NCBI RefSeq assembly: GCF_900113765.1
Contig: NZ_FOQO01000008.1
Coordinates: 1-64,000, forward strand
DNA length: 64,000 nt
Reading direction: 5' to 3'
Source of the DNA: Parapedobacter indicus
GTDB lineage: Bacteria; Bacteroidota; Bacteroidia; Sphingobacteriales; Sphingobacteriaceae
The notes beneath the pieces were generated by a model that made no database searches, was not told the DNA's origin, and worked only from the letters and a program-made list of their open reading frames with translations. The position numbers and the translations under genes were made by a program. The number at the start of each line of letters is the position of its first letter. The stretch's first letter is position 1. Shown in pieces: positions 35,940-45,062 of the stretch.

Positions 35940-36512
35940 GTGGACGTCAAAGAGAGTAAGCTAATCGACATGCTTATCGAAGGGCGGAAATCTGCGTTTG
36001 AACAACTCTATCATAGCTATTCAAATCGGGTTTTCAACTTATCATTTTTCCTGCTAAAAGACACGGGGTGGAGTGAAGATGTGGTGCAGGATGTCTTCGT
36101 GAAACTTTGGGAGAACCGAAGTGGCTTACAGCGCGATCAAAATCTATGGACCTATCTATATGTCATGACCAAGAGACAAGCACTCAATAAACTACGGAGT
36201 GTCAAACGGTCCAATGCCTGTTTCGAACGATTGTGGACGCAAATTTCTGAAGTGGAAGACAACCTTCATGATACCGTTGTTGCCAAAGAATTGAAGGAGA
36301 ACATCAAAAAGCTCCTTAGGCTGCTTCCTAGACAGCAACGAACCGTTTTTTCCCTTAGCCGTCTCGAAGGGTTCAGTCACCGGGAAATCGCCGAACGATT
36401 AAATATTTCACCTAACACCGTCAAAAACCACATCGTACAAGCTGCCAAATACCTCAAAAACGAACGTCTGTATCACGACCTCTTTCTGTTAGCCATCTTC
36501 TTTTCACTCTAG
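35940..36512 (+). CDS. ECF sigma factor, FecI-like
   Basis: RNA polymerase sigma factor of 190 residues from GTG 35940. Region 2: SAFEQLYHSYSNRVFNLSFFLLKDTGWSEDVVQDVFVKLWENR. Region 4: LLRLLPRQQRTVFSLSRLEGFSHREIAERLNISPNTVKNHIVQA. The gene is followed by FecR and an STN-bearing SusC, the classical trans-envelope pathway in which ligand at the receptor frees the sigma factor to transcribe the uptake genes. Confidence 0.94.
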   Translation: MDVKESKLIDMLIEGRKSAFEQLYHSYSNRVFNLSFFLLKDTGWSEDVVQDVFVKLWENRSGLQRDQNLWTYLYVMTKRQALNKLRSVKRSNACFERLWTQISEVEDNLHDTVVAKELKENIKKLLRLLPRQQRTVFSLSRLEGFSHREIAERLNISPNTVKNHIVQAAKYLKNERLYHDLFLLAIFFSL

Positions 36513-36610
36513 TTTAACAAAAAATATCGCCTAAACTAGTCCCTTTTTCCAAGCATCGGTGTTCTTTACCAGCATCTTCATTTGGAGATAACAAATGTAT
36601 TAAAAGAGCA

Positions 36611-37798
36611 ATGGGTCAAGACCAATTGAACGATTTACTGACGCAATATCTCAACGGAACCATCGACAAGGGTGAACTTCGCCGCTTACTCGGTTTGATA
36701 GCGGACAAAGACATACTTGAAATTGATCCAATCATTGACCAGCTGCTGCAAGCAAATTTCCAACCCGATCAACAGAGTGGCCATTTTGACTCGGATGCGG
36801 TACTGAGCCGGATTCGGCTCCGCACAAATGAGCAGAAAGAGCCCCAGGGGGCGGACAGTACGAAACGCACTGGAAGACGCATACGCATGTACTGGGCTGC
36901 TGCCAGTATAATGGGATTTTTAATCATTCTTTCGGTATTGTTTAATCAAAACAGCAAAAGCACCTCAACCGACAAGGCGCTAGCTTCCTCAGATATTTTT
37001 CTCTCCGCAGAAAACCAAGTGGTACTCTATCTCGTTGATGGTTCCTTCCATGACCTGACACGGGCTAATCCGGAAACCTTACGTGACATCGGCGTAGACG
37101 TCACCATCGATGAAAACGGTGAGAGACTATTTATTTTAACCCCCTCCAGAAAAAAAAGTGACGGGTACCGTATCATTAAGAACGGAAAGGGGAATGTCTG
37201 TCAGCTGCAGTTGACCGACGGAAGCCACGTCTGGTTAAATGCTGATGCTACCCTCTCCTATCCCGGCCAATTTACGGAATCAAAACGACAGGTTGGTATT
37301 GAAGGCGAAGCGTTCTTCGAGGTGTCGCATGATGAGCATAGGCCCTTTGAAGTTTCGACAGCAAATACGGTTATCCGTGTGTTAGGTACGCAGTTTAACA
37401 TCGCAAACGACCGGTCGAGCGGCATTACCCGTACTACATTGGTAGAGGGTTCTGTAAAAGTCAGCAGAGAGCATCATGCGGTCGTGCTCCATCCGGGATG
37501 GCAGGCAACTACCGATGAGATTGCAAAGGGGATATCAACAGATACCGTAGACCTTCGGGATGTAACTGCATGGAAAGAAGGATATTTCAGGTTTAACGAC
37601 CATACGATAGAAGAGGTTATGGCACAATTGGCGGCCTGGTATAACATCAAGCACGTCTACCTCGAAGAACAAACCCAAGATCGCTTCACGGGGTCTATTA
37701 CCAGAGGCCAAAAGCTCTCTGAGGTACTCGTGCAACTCGCCGAAATATCGAATTATAGATTCAAAATTAAAGAAGGGAGCGTATATATTATGAAGTAG
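36611..37798 (+). CDS. FecR-family anti-sigma factor
   Basis: Inner-membrane anti-sigma factor of 395 residues. A cytoplasmic N-terminal part (LNDLLTQYLNGTIDKGELRRLLGL) would hold the sigma factor. One membrane helix (YWAAASIMGFLIILSVLF, about 95-112). Periplasmic FecR domain with LTDGSHVWLNADATLSYPGQF and GEAFFEVSHDEHRPFEV; C-terminal DUF4974-type domain (GYFRFNDHTIEEVMAQLAAWYNI) that meets the receptor STN domain. 98 bp after the sigma-factor gene. Confidence 0.94.
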   Translation: MGQDQLNDLLTQYLNGTIDKGELRRLLGLIADKDILEIDPIIDQLLQANFQPDQQSGHFDSDAVLSRIRLRTNEQKEPQGADSTKRTGRRIRMYWAAASIMGFLIILSVLFNQNSKSTSTDKALASSDIFLSAENQVVLYLVDGSFHDLTRANPETLRDIGVDVTIDENGERLFILTPSRKKSDGYRIIKNGKGNVCQLQLTDGSHVWLNADATLSYPGQFTESKRQVGIEGEAFFEVSHDEHRPFEVSTANTVIRVLGTQFNIANDRSSGITRTTLVEGSVKVSREHHAVVLHPGWQATTDEIAKGISTDTVDLRDVTAWKEGYFRFNDHTIEEVMAQLAAWYNIKHVYLEEQTQDRFTGSITRGQKLSEVLVQLAEISNYRFKIKEGSVYIMK

Positions 37799-37816
37799 TA
37801 TAATGGCACACCGGAA

Positions 37817-37847
37817 TCAGCAGCTTAAGCAGGTTTTTAGCTGCTGA
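37817..37847 (+). promoter_or_regulatory. Hairpin in the leader of the STN SusC gene
   Basis: TCAGCAGCT and AGCTGCTGA pair perfectly (9 bp) around a 13-base loop, between fecR and the receptor gene. It could be a partial terminator or a stabilising stem; no T-run follows. Confidence 0.4.
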
Positions 37848-37897
37848 CCGAGATCGATAGGAAGATGTTTCACAATTGACTACCTAATACATGAACA

Positions 37898-40800
37898 ATG
37901 CACAAATCTGATTCTCGCCGCTGCGCTTACCGGCGCCAAACATTGCTAAGATATATGATCAAGATGAAAATCATGCTCATATGTATAATCACATCATTAG
38001 TGTCTGTGCGCGCTACCACTTATGCCCAAAAGGTTACCTTGAAGTTTGAACAAGCCACGCTCCGGGATGTGCTGGATGAAATCCAAAAACAAACCGGATA
38101 TGACTTTTTGTACAACAGCACACTCATTGCCAAAGAACAAGCCATCAGCTTAACCGTCAACGATCGCGACTTCAAAGAGGTTCTCACCGAATTGCTTCAT
38201 CCACGTAATTTGCGTTTTGAAATAAAGCGAAATACCGTATTCGTCCGTAAGCGGGGACCGGATGTGAATCCAGCACCCGACAGGCTTCCAGCGGCGAATC
38301 ATCAGCAAACCGCCCATGGAATCATCAGGAACACACAGGGACAACCGCTAAGCGGTGTCACGGTTGGTCTCAAAGGAACCTCAGTAGCCACGGCTAGCGA
38401 CGAGGGAGGCCGTTTTTCATTACCCGCCGAAGCGGGTCAAACCTTGGTGTTTTCCCTGCTGGGCTACGTTCCCCAAGAAATCGCCGTTCCCTCTTCGGGC
38501 GGAATGGAGGTTCAGCTATTCGAAGAAATGAGCGACCTGGATGAGGTAGTTGTCGTGGGCTACTCTACACGCAAAGTGCGCTACCTATCCAGCTCGGTAA
38601 CGACCATCCCCAGTGAAAAACTCAAAGACGTAACCTCAAACGACCTTTCGACTATGCTGCAGGGCAAGGCCCCCGGGGTGGTAGTGTCCTCTCCTTCGGG
38701 AGCGCCTTCAAGTGCTCCCCGCGTACTCATCCGAGGTGCGGGCACCATTTCGGCCAGTACTTCTCCACTCGTGGTAGTCGATGGCAATATCGGCGGGAAT
38801 TACAATCCAGCAGATATCGAATCGGTATCCATCCTCAAAGACGCTGCCGCAACAGGATTATATGGATCTCGCGCTGCAAACGGTGTCATCATCATTAATA
38901 CGAAACGGGGTGAAGCGGGTAAAACTAAGGTCGAATTCAACAACTCGTTCGGTTTCGGCAATCCAACCACCGGCAATTTCCGGCTCATGAATTCGCAGGA
39001 GCTGTACGACTTTCAAACTACGTTCTACGACCGTGATCCTTCTGTACTCCAAAACAATACCGATTGGTGGGGACTTGCATTTGGTCAGGGGTATGTCAAC
39101 AACCATAACCTATCCATCTCCGGCGGCTCGGAAAACGTCCAATATTATGCGTCAGGTGTGTTCTACCGGGAAGAAGGGACACTAGCAGGAACGGGACATA
39201 CCGGATATAATTTCCGCACCAATCTCGACGCTAAGCTCACCGATCGCCTGAAAGCGTCCGTTCTGATTAACGGAAACGTAAACAAAAACCAATTAGAAAA
39301 CAGCAGAACGATGTACGATGCATACACGAATCTGCCTTTTGATCCCGCGTTTGACGGTGAAGGGAATCCCATCGATGCCCGCTTTCACCCCAATTGGCTG
39401 GGCAGAGAGAAAGAAAATTTCCTTCATTCACTACTATACAACTACAGTAAAGACCGGAGTTGGGCAATAAGCGGCGACCTTAACCTGGATTACACGTTAA
39501 CTGATAAAATTACGTTATCTAGCTACAACCGCACCCAATTTGCCAATGGTCAAACAGCCCAATTCTTTGACCGAAATACCAAGCAAGGCGGAGCCAATGG
39601 CGGCGAACTCCGCAACGGCACGAGCAGTTCGAACCGGTTGCTGACCTCCAACCGAGTTCGGTATGCCGATACCTTCGGTGAACACGATCTAGCAATACTA
39701 GCCGCCGCGGAGGCGGAAACAACCACTTCCGACTGGTCAGCAACATCCGGAAAAGGATTACCATCGGGCAGGGATGTTATGTCCGTGGCTACCGATGTTT
39801 TGTTAAGCCCCAGTGGAGCCCGGGAGCAAGTAGGATTCCGGAAATACCTGGCCCAAGCCGACTATAGTTACAACAATAGGTATTTCTTCGTAGCTTCGTT
39901 TGTCAATGAGTTTTCGTCAAAATTCGGAAAGAATAATCCTATGGCCAATTTTTACCAGCTCGGTGCATCGTGGATTCTGACGAATGAACCGTTTTGGCAG
40001 GAAAACCGAATACTGTCCTTCGCCAAGCTACGGGGAAGTTATGGTACCGTTGGTAATGCCGATGGTATTTCCAATTTTGCGGCGTTGGGGCTGTATTCCA
40101 TTACGCAGGATGCCAGCTACTCGGGGTTGCCAGGAGCTGCCCCCTATCAAAAAGGCAATCCCAACCTGAGCTGGGAAAAAATCCGGTCTGCCAACCTGGG
40201 TGTCGACCTGACGTTATGGAACCGCGTAGGCATCAGTTTAGATATCTACGAGAAAAAAGCATCGGAATTACTCTATAGGCAACCGCTCGTGGCTACCACA
40301 GGGTACAGTTATGTGTGGGTAAACGCTGGCTCCGTACGTAACCGGGGGTTGGAGCTCAATGTCACTTCTCAGAACTTCAAAGCAGGTAATTTTACCTGGG
40401 AAACGAGTCTGAACATGGCATTCAACCGAAACCAAGTCCTGGAGCTTAGCGATGGATCAGCAATATTCAATCCCGGAGCCCGACAACCGATCGCCGTAGG
40501 GTATGACATGGATGCTTACAACCTTCCCATCTGGGCCGGCGTGGACCCTGCAAATGGAGACCCGTTGTGGGAAAAAGTGACAATAGATGAAAGTGGAAAC
40601 CGATCAATCGCTACGACCAACGTCTACAGTGAAGCCGCCACTTCCGATTCACGCCAATTTACCGGAACTTCCGCCGCACCGAAATTTACGGGCGGCATCA
40701 GCAACACGCTTACGTACCAGAACTTCACGCTATCGGCATTTTTCAATTTTGTGTACGGCAATTACGTATATAACGACACACGTGTTTATTTTGACAACGA

Positions 40801-41188
40801 CGGTCTTTACGAAGCGTTTAACTCGATGGTATTGCCCAAAGGCTGGACGCGCTGGGAGAAGGAGGGCGACAAGGCCACTCATCCAAAACCGATCGTGGGA
40901 GGAAACAAGGACTCCAATCAATCTTCTTCGCGGTATTTGGAAGAAGGAAGCTATATTCGTCTGCGGAATGTGCGCTTGGGGTACAACTTCCCGGAAAAAT
41001 GGCTCCAGTCCGCTCGGATTTCGAGGCTACAGGTATTTATAAGCGGGGATAATCTCTGGACAGGCACTAAATTTTCGGGCCCCGATCCCGAGGTTTCACT
41101 CAGTCAGGTTGATCTAGCATCGGGTGTATCCAGTTTCAAGTACCCCGTTAGCAAAAAGGTCCTCTTTGGTTTAAATGTAACATTTTAA
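37898..41188 (+). CDS. SusC-family TonB-dependent transducer with STN domain
   Basis: Outer-membrane receptor of 1096 residues that both imports a glycan and signals. After the signal sequence (MIKMKIMLICIITSLVSVRATTYAQ; the preceding 19 residues are usual in this group) comes an STN domain, about 45-115: VTLKFEQATLRDVLDEIQKQTGYDFLY...LRFEIKRNTVFV. Then a carboxypeptidase-D-like domain (GIIRNTQGQPLSGVTVGLKGT), TonB box DEVVVVGYSTRK, plug (GKAPGVVVSSPSGAPSSAPRVLIRGAG, LYGSRAANGVIIINTKRG) and barrel ending SKKVLFGLNVTF. The STN domain fits the FecI/FecR genes just upstream. Its susD starts 3 bp after the stop. Confidence 0.95.
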   Translation: MHKSDSRRCAYRRQTLLRYMIKMKIMLICIITSLVSVRATTYAQKVTLKFEQATLRDVLDEIQKQTGYDFLYNSTLIAKEQAISLTVNDRDFKEVLTELLHPRNLRFEIKRNTVFVRKRGPDVNPAPDRLPAANHQQTAHGIIRNTQGQPLSGVTVGLKGTSVATASDEGGRFSLPAEAGQTLVFSLLGYVPQEIAVPSSGGMEVQLFEEMSDLDEVVVVGYSTRKVRYLSSSVTTIPSEKLKDVTSNDLSTMLQGKAPGVVVSSPSGAPSSAPRVLIRGAGTISASTSPLVVVDGNIGGNYNPADIESVSILKDAAATGLYGSRAANGVIIINTKRGEAGKTKVEFNNSFGFGNPTTGNFRLMNSQELYDFQTTFYDRDPSVLQNNTDWWGLAFGQGYVNNHNLSISGGSENVQYYASGVFYREEGTLAGTGHTGYNFRTNLDAKLTDRLKASVLINGNVNKNQLENSRTMYDAYTNLPFDPAFDGEGNPIDARFHPNWLGREKENFLHSLLYNYSKDRSWAISGDLNLDYTLTDKITLSSYNRTQFANGQTAQFFDRNTKQGGANGGELRNGTSSSNRLLTSNRVRYADTFGEHDLAILAAAEAETTTSDWSATSGKGLPSGRDVMSVATDVLLSPSGAREQVGFRKYLAQADYSYNNRYFFVASFVNEFSSKFGKNNPMANFYQLGASWILTNEPFWQENRILSFAKLRGSYGTVGNADGISNFAALGLYSITQDASYSGLPGAAPYQKGNPNLSWEKIRSANLGVDLTLWNRVGISLDIYEKKASELLYRQPLVATTGYSYVWVNAGSVRNRGLELNVTSQNFKAGNFTWETSLNMAFNRNQVLELSDGSAIFNPGARQPIAVGYDMDAYNLPIWAGVDPANGDPLWEKVTIDESGNRSIATTNVYSEAATSDSRQFTGTSAAPKFTGGISNTLTYQNFTLSAFFNFVYGNYVYNDTRVYFDNDGLYEAFNSMVLPKGWTRWEKEGDKATHPKPIVGGNKDSNQSSSRYLEEGSYIRLRNVRLGYNFPEKWLQSARISRLQVFISGDNLWTGTKFSGPDPEVSLSQVDLASGVSSFKYPVSKKVLFGLNVTF

Positions 41189-41191
41189 CGA

Positions 41192-42715
41192 ATGAAAATT
41201 ATGATACGTCCATCAATATATGGTAAACTGAAGCTGATGACCGTGGCGGTCCTATTTTTCTCCTGCCAGAAATATTACGATCCCACGGAGTTCATCAATG
41301 AAGAAGATGCATTGGCTAACGAGTCGGATGTGGAAACCGCTACCATAGGTACCTATGCGGTACTGAAAAATGCAGCTTACGTGCGTAGCGGACATTTTAT
41401 CATGGAATATCCGGGAGATGCGGTGGCTCAGGGACAATCCTCAGCAGACGACCTGACGCGCGCATACCGGTACACACATATCAACACGTCCGACCACTGC
41501 ACGAATTTTTGGTCGCAAGCATACAAGGTCGTCGCTGCCGCAAACAATGTTATCGAATTTGTGCCGAACGAATCATCCGAGGGGTTAAGGCAACTCAAGG
41601 GAGAAAACCTGTTCCTGCGGGCTATGATGCATTTCAATCTGGTGCGGATTTTCGGACGGCCTTACCCACAGAATAGCGGAGAAAACCCAGGGGTCCCTAT
41701 CCTAAAAGAAGGGTTAAGCGATGAAGAAGCGGAAACGCTGTCGAGGAGTTCCGTAAAAGAAGTCTATGATTTTGTCATCAGCGATTTGCTTCAGGCTGCA
41801 GAACTGATGAGCCAGTCTAAAAACAATTCCTTTGCCTCGAAGGAAGTTGCCTACGCCTTGCTGGCCCGGGTATATCTCTATAAAGAAGACCAGGAAAATG
41901 CCATCAAATATGCCGATCTAGTTATCAACTCCGATCGATATGCACTGTTGCAGGGAAGCGAATATGCCGGCTATTTCAGGGCGCAGCCCGACAATAACCG
42001 GGAAACGATATTTGCCATACGGCATATGAAGGTTGAAGACCGAGCGATGTCTTCCATCGGTTCGATGTATTTCAGTGGCGATGTTTCCGGCAATCCGCTT
42101 GGCCAGGGTGTCAGCGGATGGGCAGAAATCTACGCTTCTAAAAAATATTACAATTTCCTCAACCAACATCCTGAAGATCTCCGTAATTCCTTTATCACAC
42201 CCTACGTAGTAAACGGCGAACTGCAGTACAACCAAAAGCTCACCCCCGTTACACCCATGTATTATGTAAATAAATATTCACTCCAAGAGGGGCTCATTAA
42301 TCTTAGTTCGCCTGTGTACCTACGGTTGGCGGAAATGTATCTCATCAGGGCGGAGGCAAATGCCAAAGAAAACAATATCGACGCGGCATTAGCCGATGTC
42401 AACCTATTACGCAAACGGGCGGGCTTATCGGAAGATGCGCTGTACACTCCCGAAAAGCTAGCCACAGCAGGAAAGACCGCACTGGACGTGGTGCTGGAAG
42501 AGCGGTGGCTTGAGTTGGCGTTCGAAGGGCACCGCGCTTACGATCTTTTCAGGAACAACCGCTCCGTGGTACGTGATTACCCCGGCACCCATTCCCTAAA
42601 TAACACGCCAACAACCGACTTACATCAGGAAGTGAAACCCACCGATAATCGGGTTGTATTTTACATACCCCAAGCGGAAATCAACAGAAACAGTGCACTA
42701 AAACAAAATCCATAA
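41192..42715 (+). CDS. SusD-family glycan-binding lipoprotein (FecI/FecR locus)
   Basis: 507 residues with lipobox FFSC (MTVAVLFFSCQKYYDPTEF). Typical helices: LKGENLFLRAMMHFNLVRIFGRPYPQ, KEVAYALLARVYLYKEDQENAIKYADLVI, VLEERWLELAFEGHRAYDLFRNNR, and the end FYIPQAEINRNSALKQNP. Partner of the STN SusC, 3 bp away. The following oxidoreductase gene begins 12 bp downstream, so all are one transcript. Confidence 0.95.
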   Translation: MKIMIRPSIYGKLKLMTVAVLFFSCQKYYDPTEFINEEDALANESDVETATIGTYAVLKNAAYVRSGHFIMEYPGDAVAQGQSSADDLTRAYRYTHINTSDHCTNFWSQAYKVVAAANNVIEFVPNESSEGLRQLKGENLFLRAMMHFNLVRIFGRPYPQNSGENPGVPILKEGLSDEEAETLSRSSVKEVYDFVISDLLQAAELMSQSKNNSFASKEVAYALLARVYLYKEDQENAIKYADLVINSDRYALLQGSEYAGYFRAQPDNNRETIFAIRHMKVEDRAMSSIGSMYFSGDVSGNPLGQGVSGWAEIYASKKYYNFLNQHPEDLRNSFITPYVVNGELQYNQKLTPVTPMYYVNKYSLQEGLINLSSPVYLRLAEMYLIRAEANAKENNIDAALADVNLLRKRAGLSEDALYTPEKLATAGKTALDVVLEERWLELAFEGHRAYDLFRNNRSVVRDYPGTHSLNNTPTTDLHQEVKPTDNRVVFYIPQAEINRNSALKQNP

Positions 42716-42727
42716 ACTTTTAATTAT

Positions 42728-44044
42728 ATGAACTATTCTAGAAGGGAATTTCTGAAAACAGCAGGCATGACCACCCTTGCCGGTGTAGCCACAACGAATT
42801 ACGTATTGGCATCGAACAACATTTGGTCGCTCAACACCGACACGCTCAAGGTGGGACTGATCGGTTGCGGAGGCCGTGGTACCGCTGCGGCGATGGAAGC
42901 GCTTAATGCGGATCAAAACGTTGTATTGTCTGCCATGGCAGATGCCTTTGCCGACCGGCTTGACGAATCGTACAATACGCTTAAGTCCAAGATGGGTGAC
43001 AAGGTACAGGTTACTGAGCCCCATAAATTCGTGGGATTGGATGCCTACCAACGCCTCTTGGAAAGCGACGTTGATGTCGTTTTGTTAGCCGCCCCTCCCG
43101 CATTCCGGCCCGCACATTTAGAAGCTTCAGTGAATGCAGGTAAGCATATTTTCTGCGAAAAGCCTTTCGCGGTGGATGCACCCGGTCTGAGACGGGTCAT
43201 CGCGGCATCGGAGAATGCGAAATCAAAGAACCTCGCATTGGTAGCGGGGTTCTGTTGGCGTTACCACCTTCCTAAACGGGAAACATTCGGTCGGGTATTG
43301 GACGGAAAGATCGGAAACATTCTCTCCGCGGAGGCTACCTACAATACCGGAGAATTATGGTACAAAGAACGGCAACCCAAGTGGACGGATTTTGAATACC
43401 AGCTGCGGAATTGGCTGTACTATAACTGGCTTTCGGGAGATCATATTACGGAACAAGCCATTCATAGCTTGGATATGATGCAATGGGCCATGGGCGACAA
43501 GTTGCCCATAAGCGTTACGGGAAGCGGTGGGCGCCAAAAAAGGACAGACAAAAAATTCGGCAACGTATTCGACCATTTCGCCATGGTTTATGAATATGAA
43601 GACGGCGTAAAAAGCTATTTCTTTTGCAGGCAGCAAGCAGATACTGCGCCTGCCTATGCTGTGGAGCTCGTAGGCAATAAGGGCCGGTGCATTGTTGATT
43701 GCCGGACGGGAAGGCATGAAATCACGGGGCGTAGGGACTGGAAGTATGATGATCAGACCAAGTTCACCGATGAAAATGCCTATAAAAACTCCGAATCCCG
43801 GAGTATGTACCAGCAAGAACATGATGAATTATTTGCCTCTATCCGCAAAAACAAACCCAAGTACGATGGCGACTGGATGGTGAAGGCGAATCTGGTTGCT
43901 TTAGCTGGCCGGATGGCGGGGTATACCGGACAAACCATTTCCATACAGGATGCGTTGGCATCCAATGAGGTACTGTTCCCCGAAAACGTCTCGTGGGACC
44001 TGAAATACGAAATACCTGTAGCGGTGCCTGGAATTAATTCATAG
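42728..44044 (+). CDS. Gfo/Idh/MocA oxidoreductase, Tat-exported
   Basis: NAD(P)-dependent sugar dehydrogenase family; 438 residues. A twin-arginine signal (NYSRREFLKTAGMTTLAGVA) sends it folded to the periplasm, with cofactor presumably bound. Rossmann motif VGLIGCGGRGTAAAMEAL; active-site Lys in FCEKPFAVD; later GDHITEQAIHSLDMMQWAMG with the His expected in catalysis. Followed after 8 bp by the TIM-barrel gene. Substrate unknown; see the 3-keto-sugar finding. Confidence 0.9.
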   Translation: MNYSRREFLKTAGMTTLAGVATTNYVLASNNIWSLNTDTLKVGLIGCGGRGTAAAMEALNADQNVVLSAMADAFADRLDESYNTLKSKMGDKVQVTEPHKFVGLDAYQRLLESDVDVVLLAAPPAFRPAHLEASVNAGKHIFCEKPFAVDAPGLRRVIAASENAKSKNLALVAGFCWRYHLPKRETFGRVLDGKIGNILSAEATYNTGELWYKERQPKWTDFEYQLRNWLYYNWLSGDHITEQAIHSLDMMQWAMGDKLPISVTGSGGRQKRTDKKFGNVFDHFAMVYEYEDGVKSYFFCRQQADTAPAYAVELVGNKGRCIVDCRTGRHEITGRRDWKYDDQTKFTDENAYKNSESRSMYQQEHDELFASIRKNKPKYDGDWMVKANLVALAGRMAGYTGQTISIQDALASNEVLFPENVSWDLKYEIPVAVPGINS

Positions 44045-44052
44045 CAAAGACG

Positions 44053-44967
44053 ATGGAAAGAAAAACTTTTATAAAGACAGCTACCTTATTGGCTACGGGC
44101 GCAACGTTCGCTCCCGTATTGAAAGGTTATGGTACGCACATTATCCAAACGCCTTCGCAGGCACTCAACTTAAAAATAGGACTGGGATTCGGAATGATCA
44201 AAGAGGATTTATCGTTATTGGATAAATTCAAGTTGGTAAAGGACCTGGGGTTTGACGGTATTGAGTTTAATAGCCCGTTAGATATTCCGGTAAAGGAATT
44301 GCATACCGCCAGGGATAAAACAGGTGTCGAGCTACCCAGTGTGGTCAATAAAGACCATTGGTCGAAACCATTGTCCGACCCTGACGCATCCGTCAGGCAA
44401 TTCACGATCGATTCGGTTGCCAAGTCATTAAGCGAGGTCAAGGAACTCGGCGGCGACACCGTTTTGGTTGTCCCCGGCGTGGTAAATGAAAAAGTTCCTT
44501 ATGAGGTTGCGTATAAGAATGCACTGGAATCCGTTCGGAAACTTATTCCACATGTCGAAAAAACCGGCATGAAAATCGGACTCGAAAATGTTTGGAATAA
44601 TTTTATACTGAGTCCGATTGAGGCGCGAGAATTTGTGGATACCATTGACCATCCATTGATCGGTTGGTACTTCGACATCGGAAATATTTTGCGGTACGGA
44701 TGGCCGGAACATTGGATCGAAACGTTGAATTCACGTATCGTGAAACTCCATGCGAAAGAGTTCAGCCGTGAAAAGATGAACAACGAAGGTTTATGGAAGG
44801 GGTTCGAGGTAGACCTGCTAGCGGGCGACAACAATTGGCCTGTTGTTATGGAAGCTTTACGGAAGGCAAATTACAAAGGAGGGTGGCTCACTGCGGAAGT
44901 AAAAGCAGGCGATAGGAATCACCTTAAAAAGATAGCCGAACAGCTCGATGAGATACGCAAGCTATGA
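44053..44967 (+). CDS. Sugar isomerase/epimerase-like TIM-barrel protein, exported
   Basis: 304 residues of the AP-endonuclease-2/xylose-isomerase-like TIM-barrel family. The N-terminus MERKTFIKTATLLATGATFAPVLKG looks like a signal peptide (possibly Tat-derived, but only R-K rather than R-R). Metal-site stretches: GFDGIEFNSPLDI, GLENVWNNFILSP, WYFDIGNILRYG, IVKLHAKEF and GGWLTAEV. Last gene of the rightward run; a strong hairpin lies 41 bp beyond its stop. Exported members paired with Gfo/Idh proteins are often epimerases or lyases of keto-sugars. Confidence 0.87.
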   Translation: MERKTFIKTATLLATGATFAPVLKGYGTHIIQTPSQALNLKIGLGFGMIKEDLSLLDKFKLVKDLGFDGIEFNSPLDIPVKELHTARDKTGVELPSVVNKDHWSKPLSDPDASVRQFTIDSVAKSLSEVKELGGDTVLVVPGVVNEKVPYEVAYKNALESVRKLIPHVEKTGMKIGLENVWNNFILSPIEAREFVDTIDHPLIGWYFDIGNILRYGWPEHWIETLNSRIVKLHAKEFSREKMNNEGLWKGFEVDLLAGDNNWPVVMEALRKANYKGGWLTAEVKAGDRNHLKKIAEQLDEIRKL

Positions 44968-45008
44968 GTAGGATTGTCCAACCGGAAATCGATGTTTATT
45001 AATGCAAA

Positions 45009-45032
45009 GAGGCCGTCAGTGATGACGGCCTC
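45009..45032. terminator. Bidirectional terminator hairpin
   Basis: GAGGCCGTCA-GTGA-TGACGGCCTC: a perfect 10-bp stem with a 4-base loop, between two convergent genes. T-runs are modest on both sides (TCTCTTCC rightwards, TTTGCATT leftwards). Confidence 0.8.
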
Positions 45033-45062
45033 TCTCTTCCCATTATACGGTGAATAATTCCA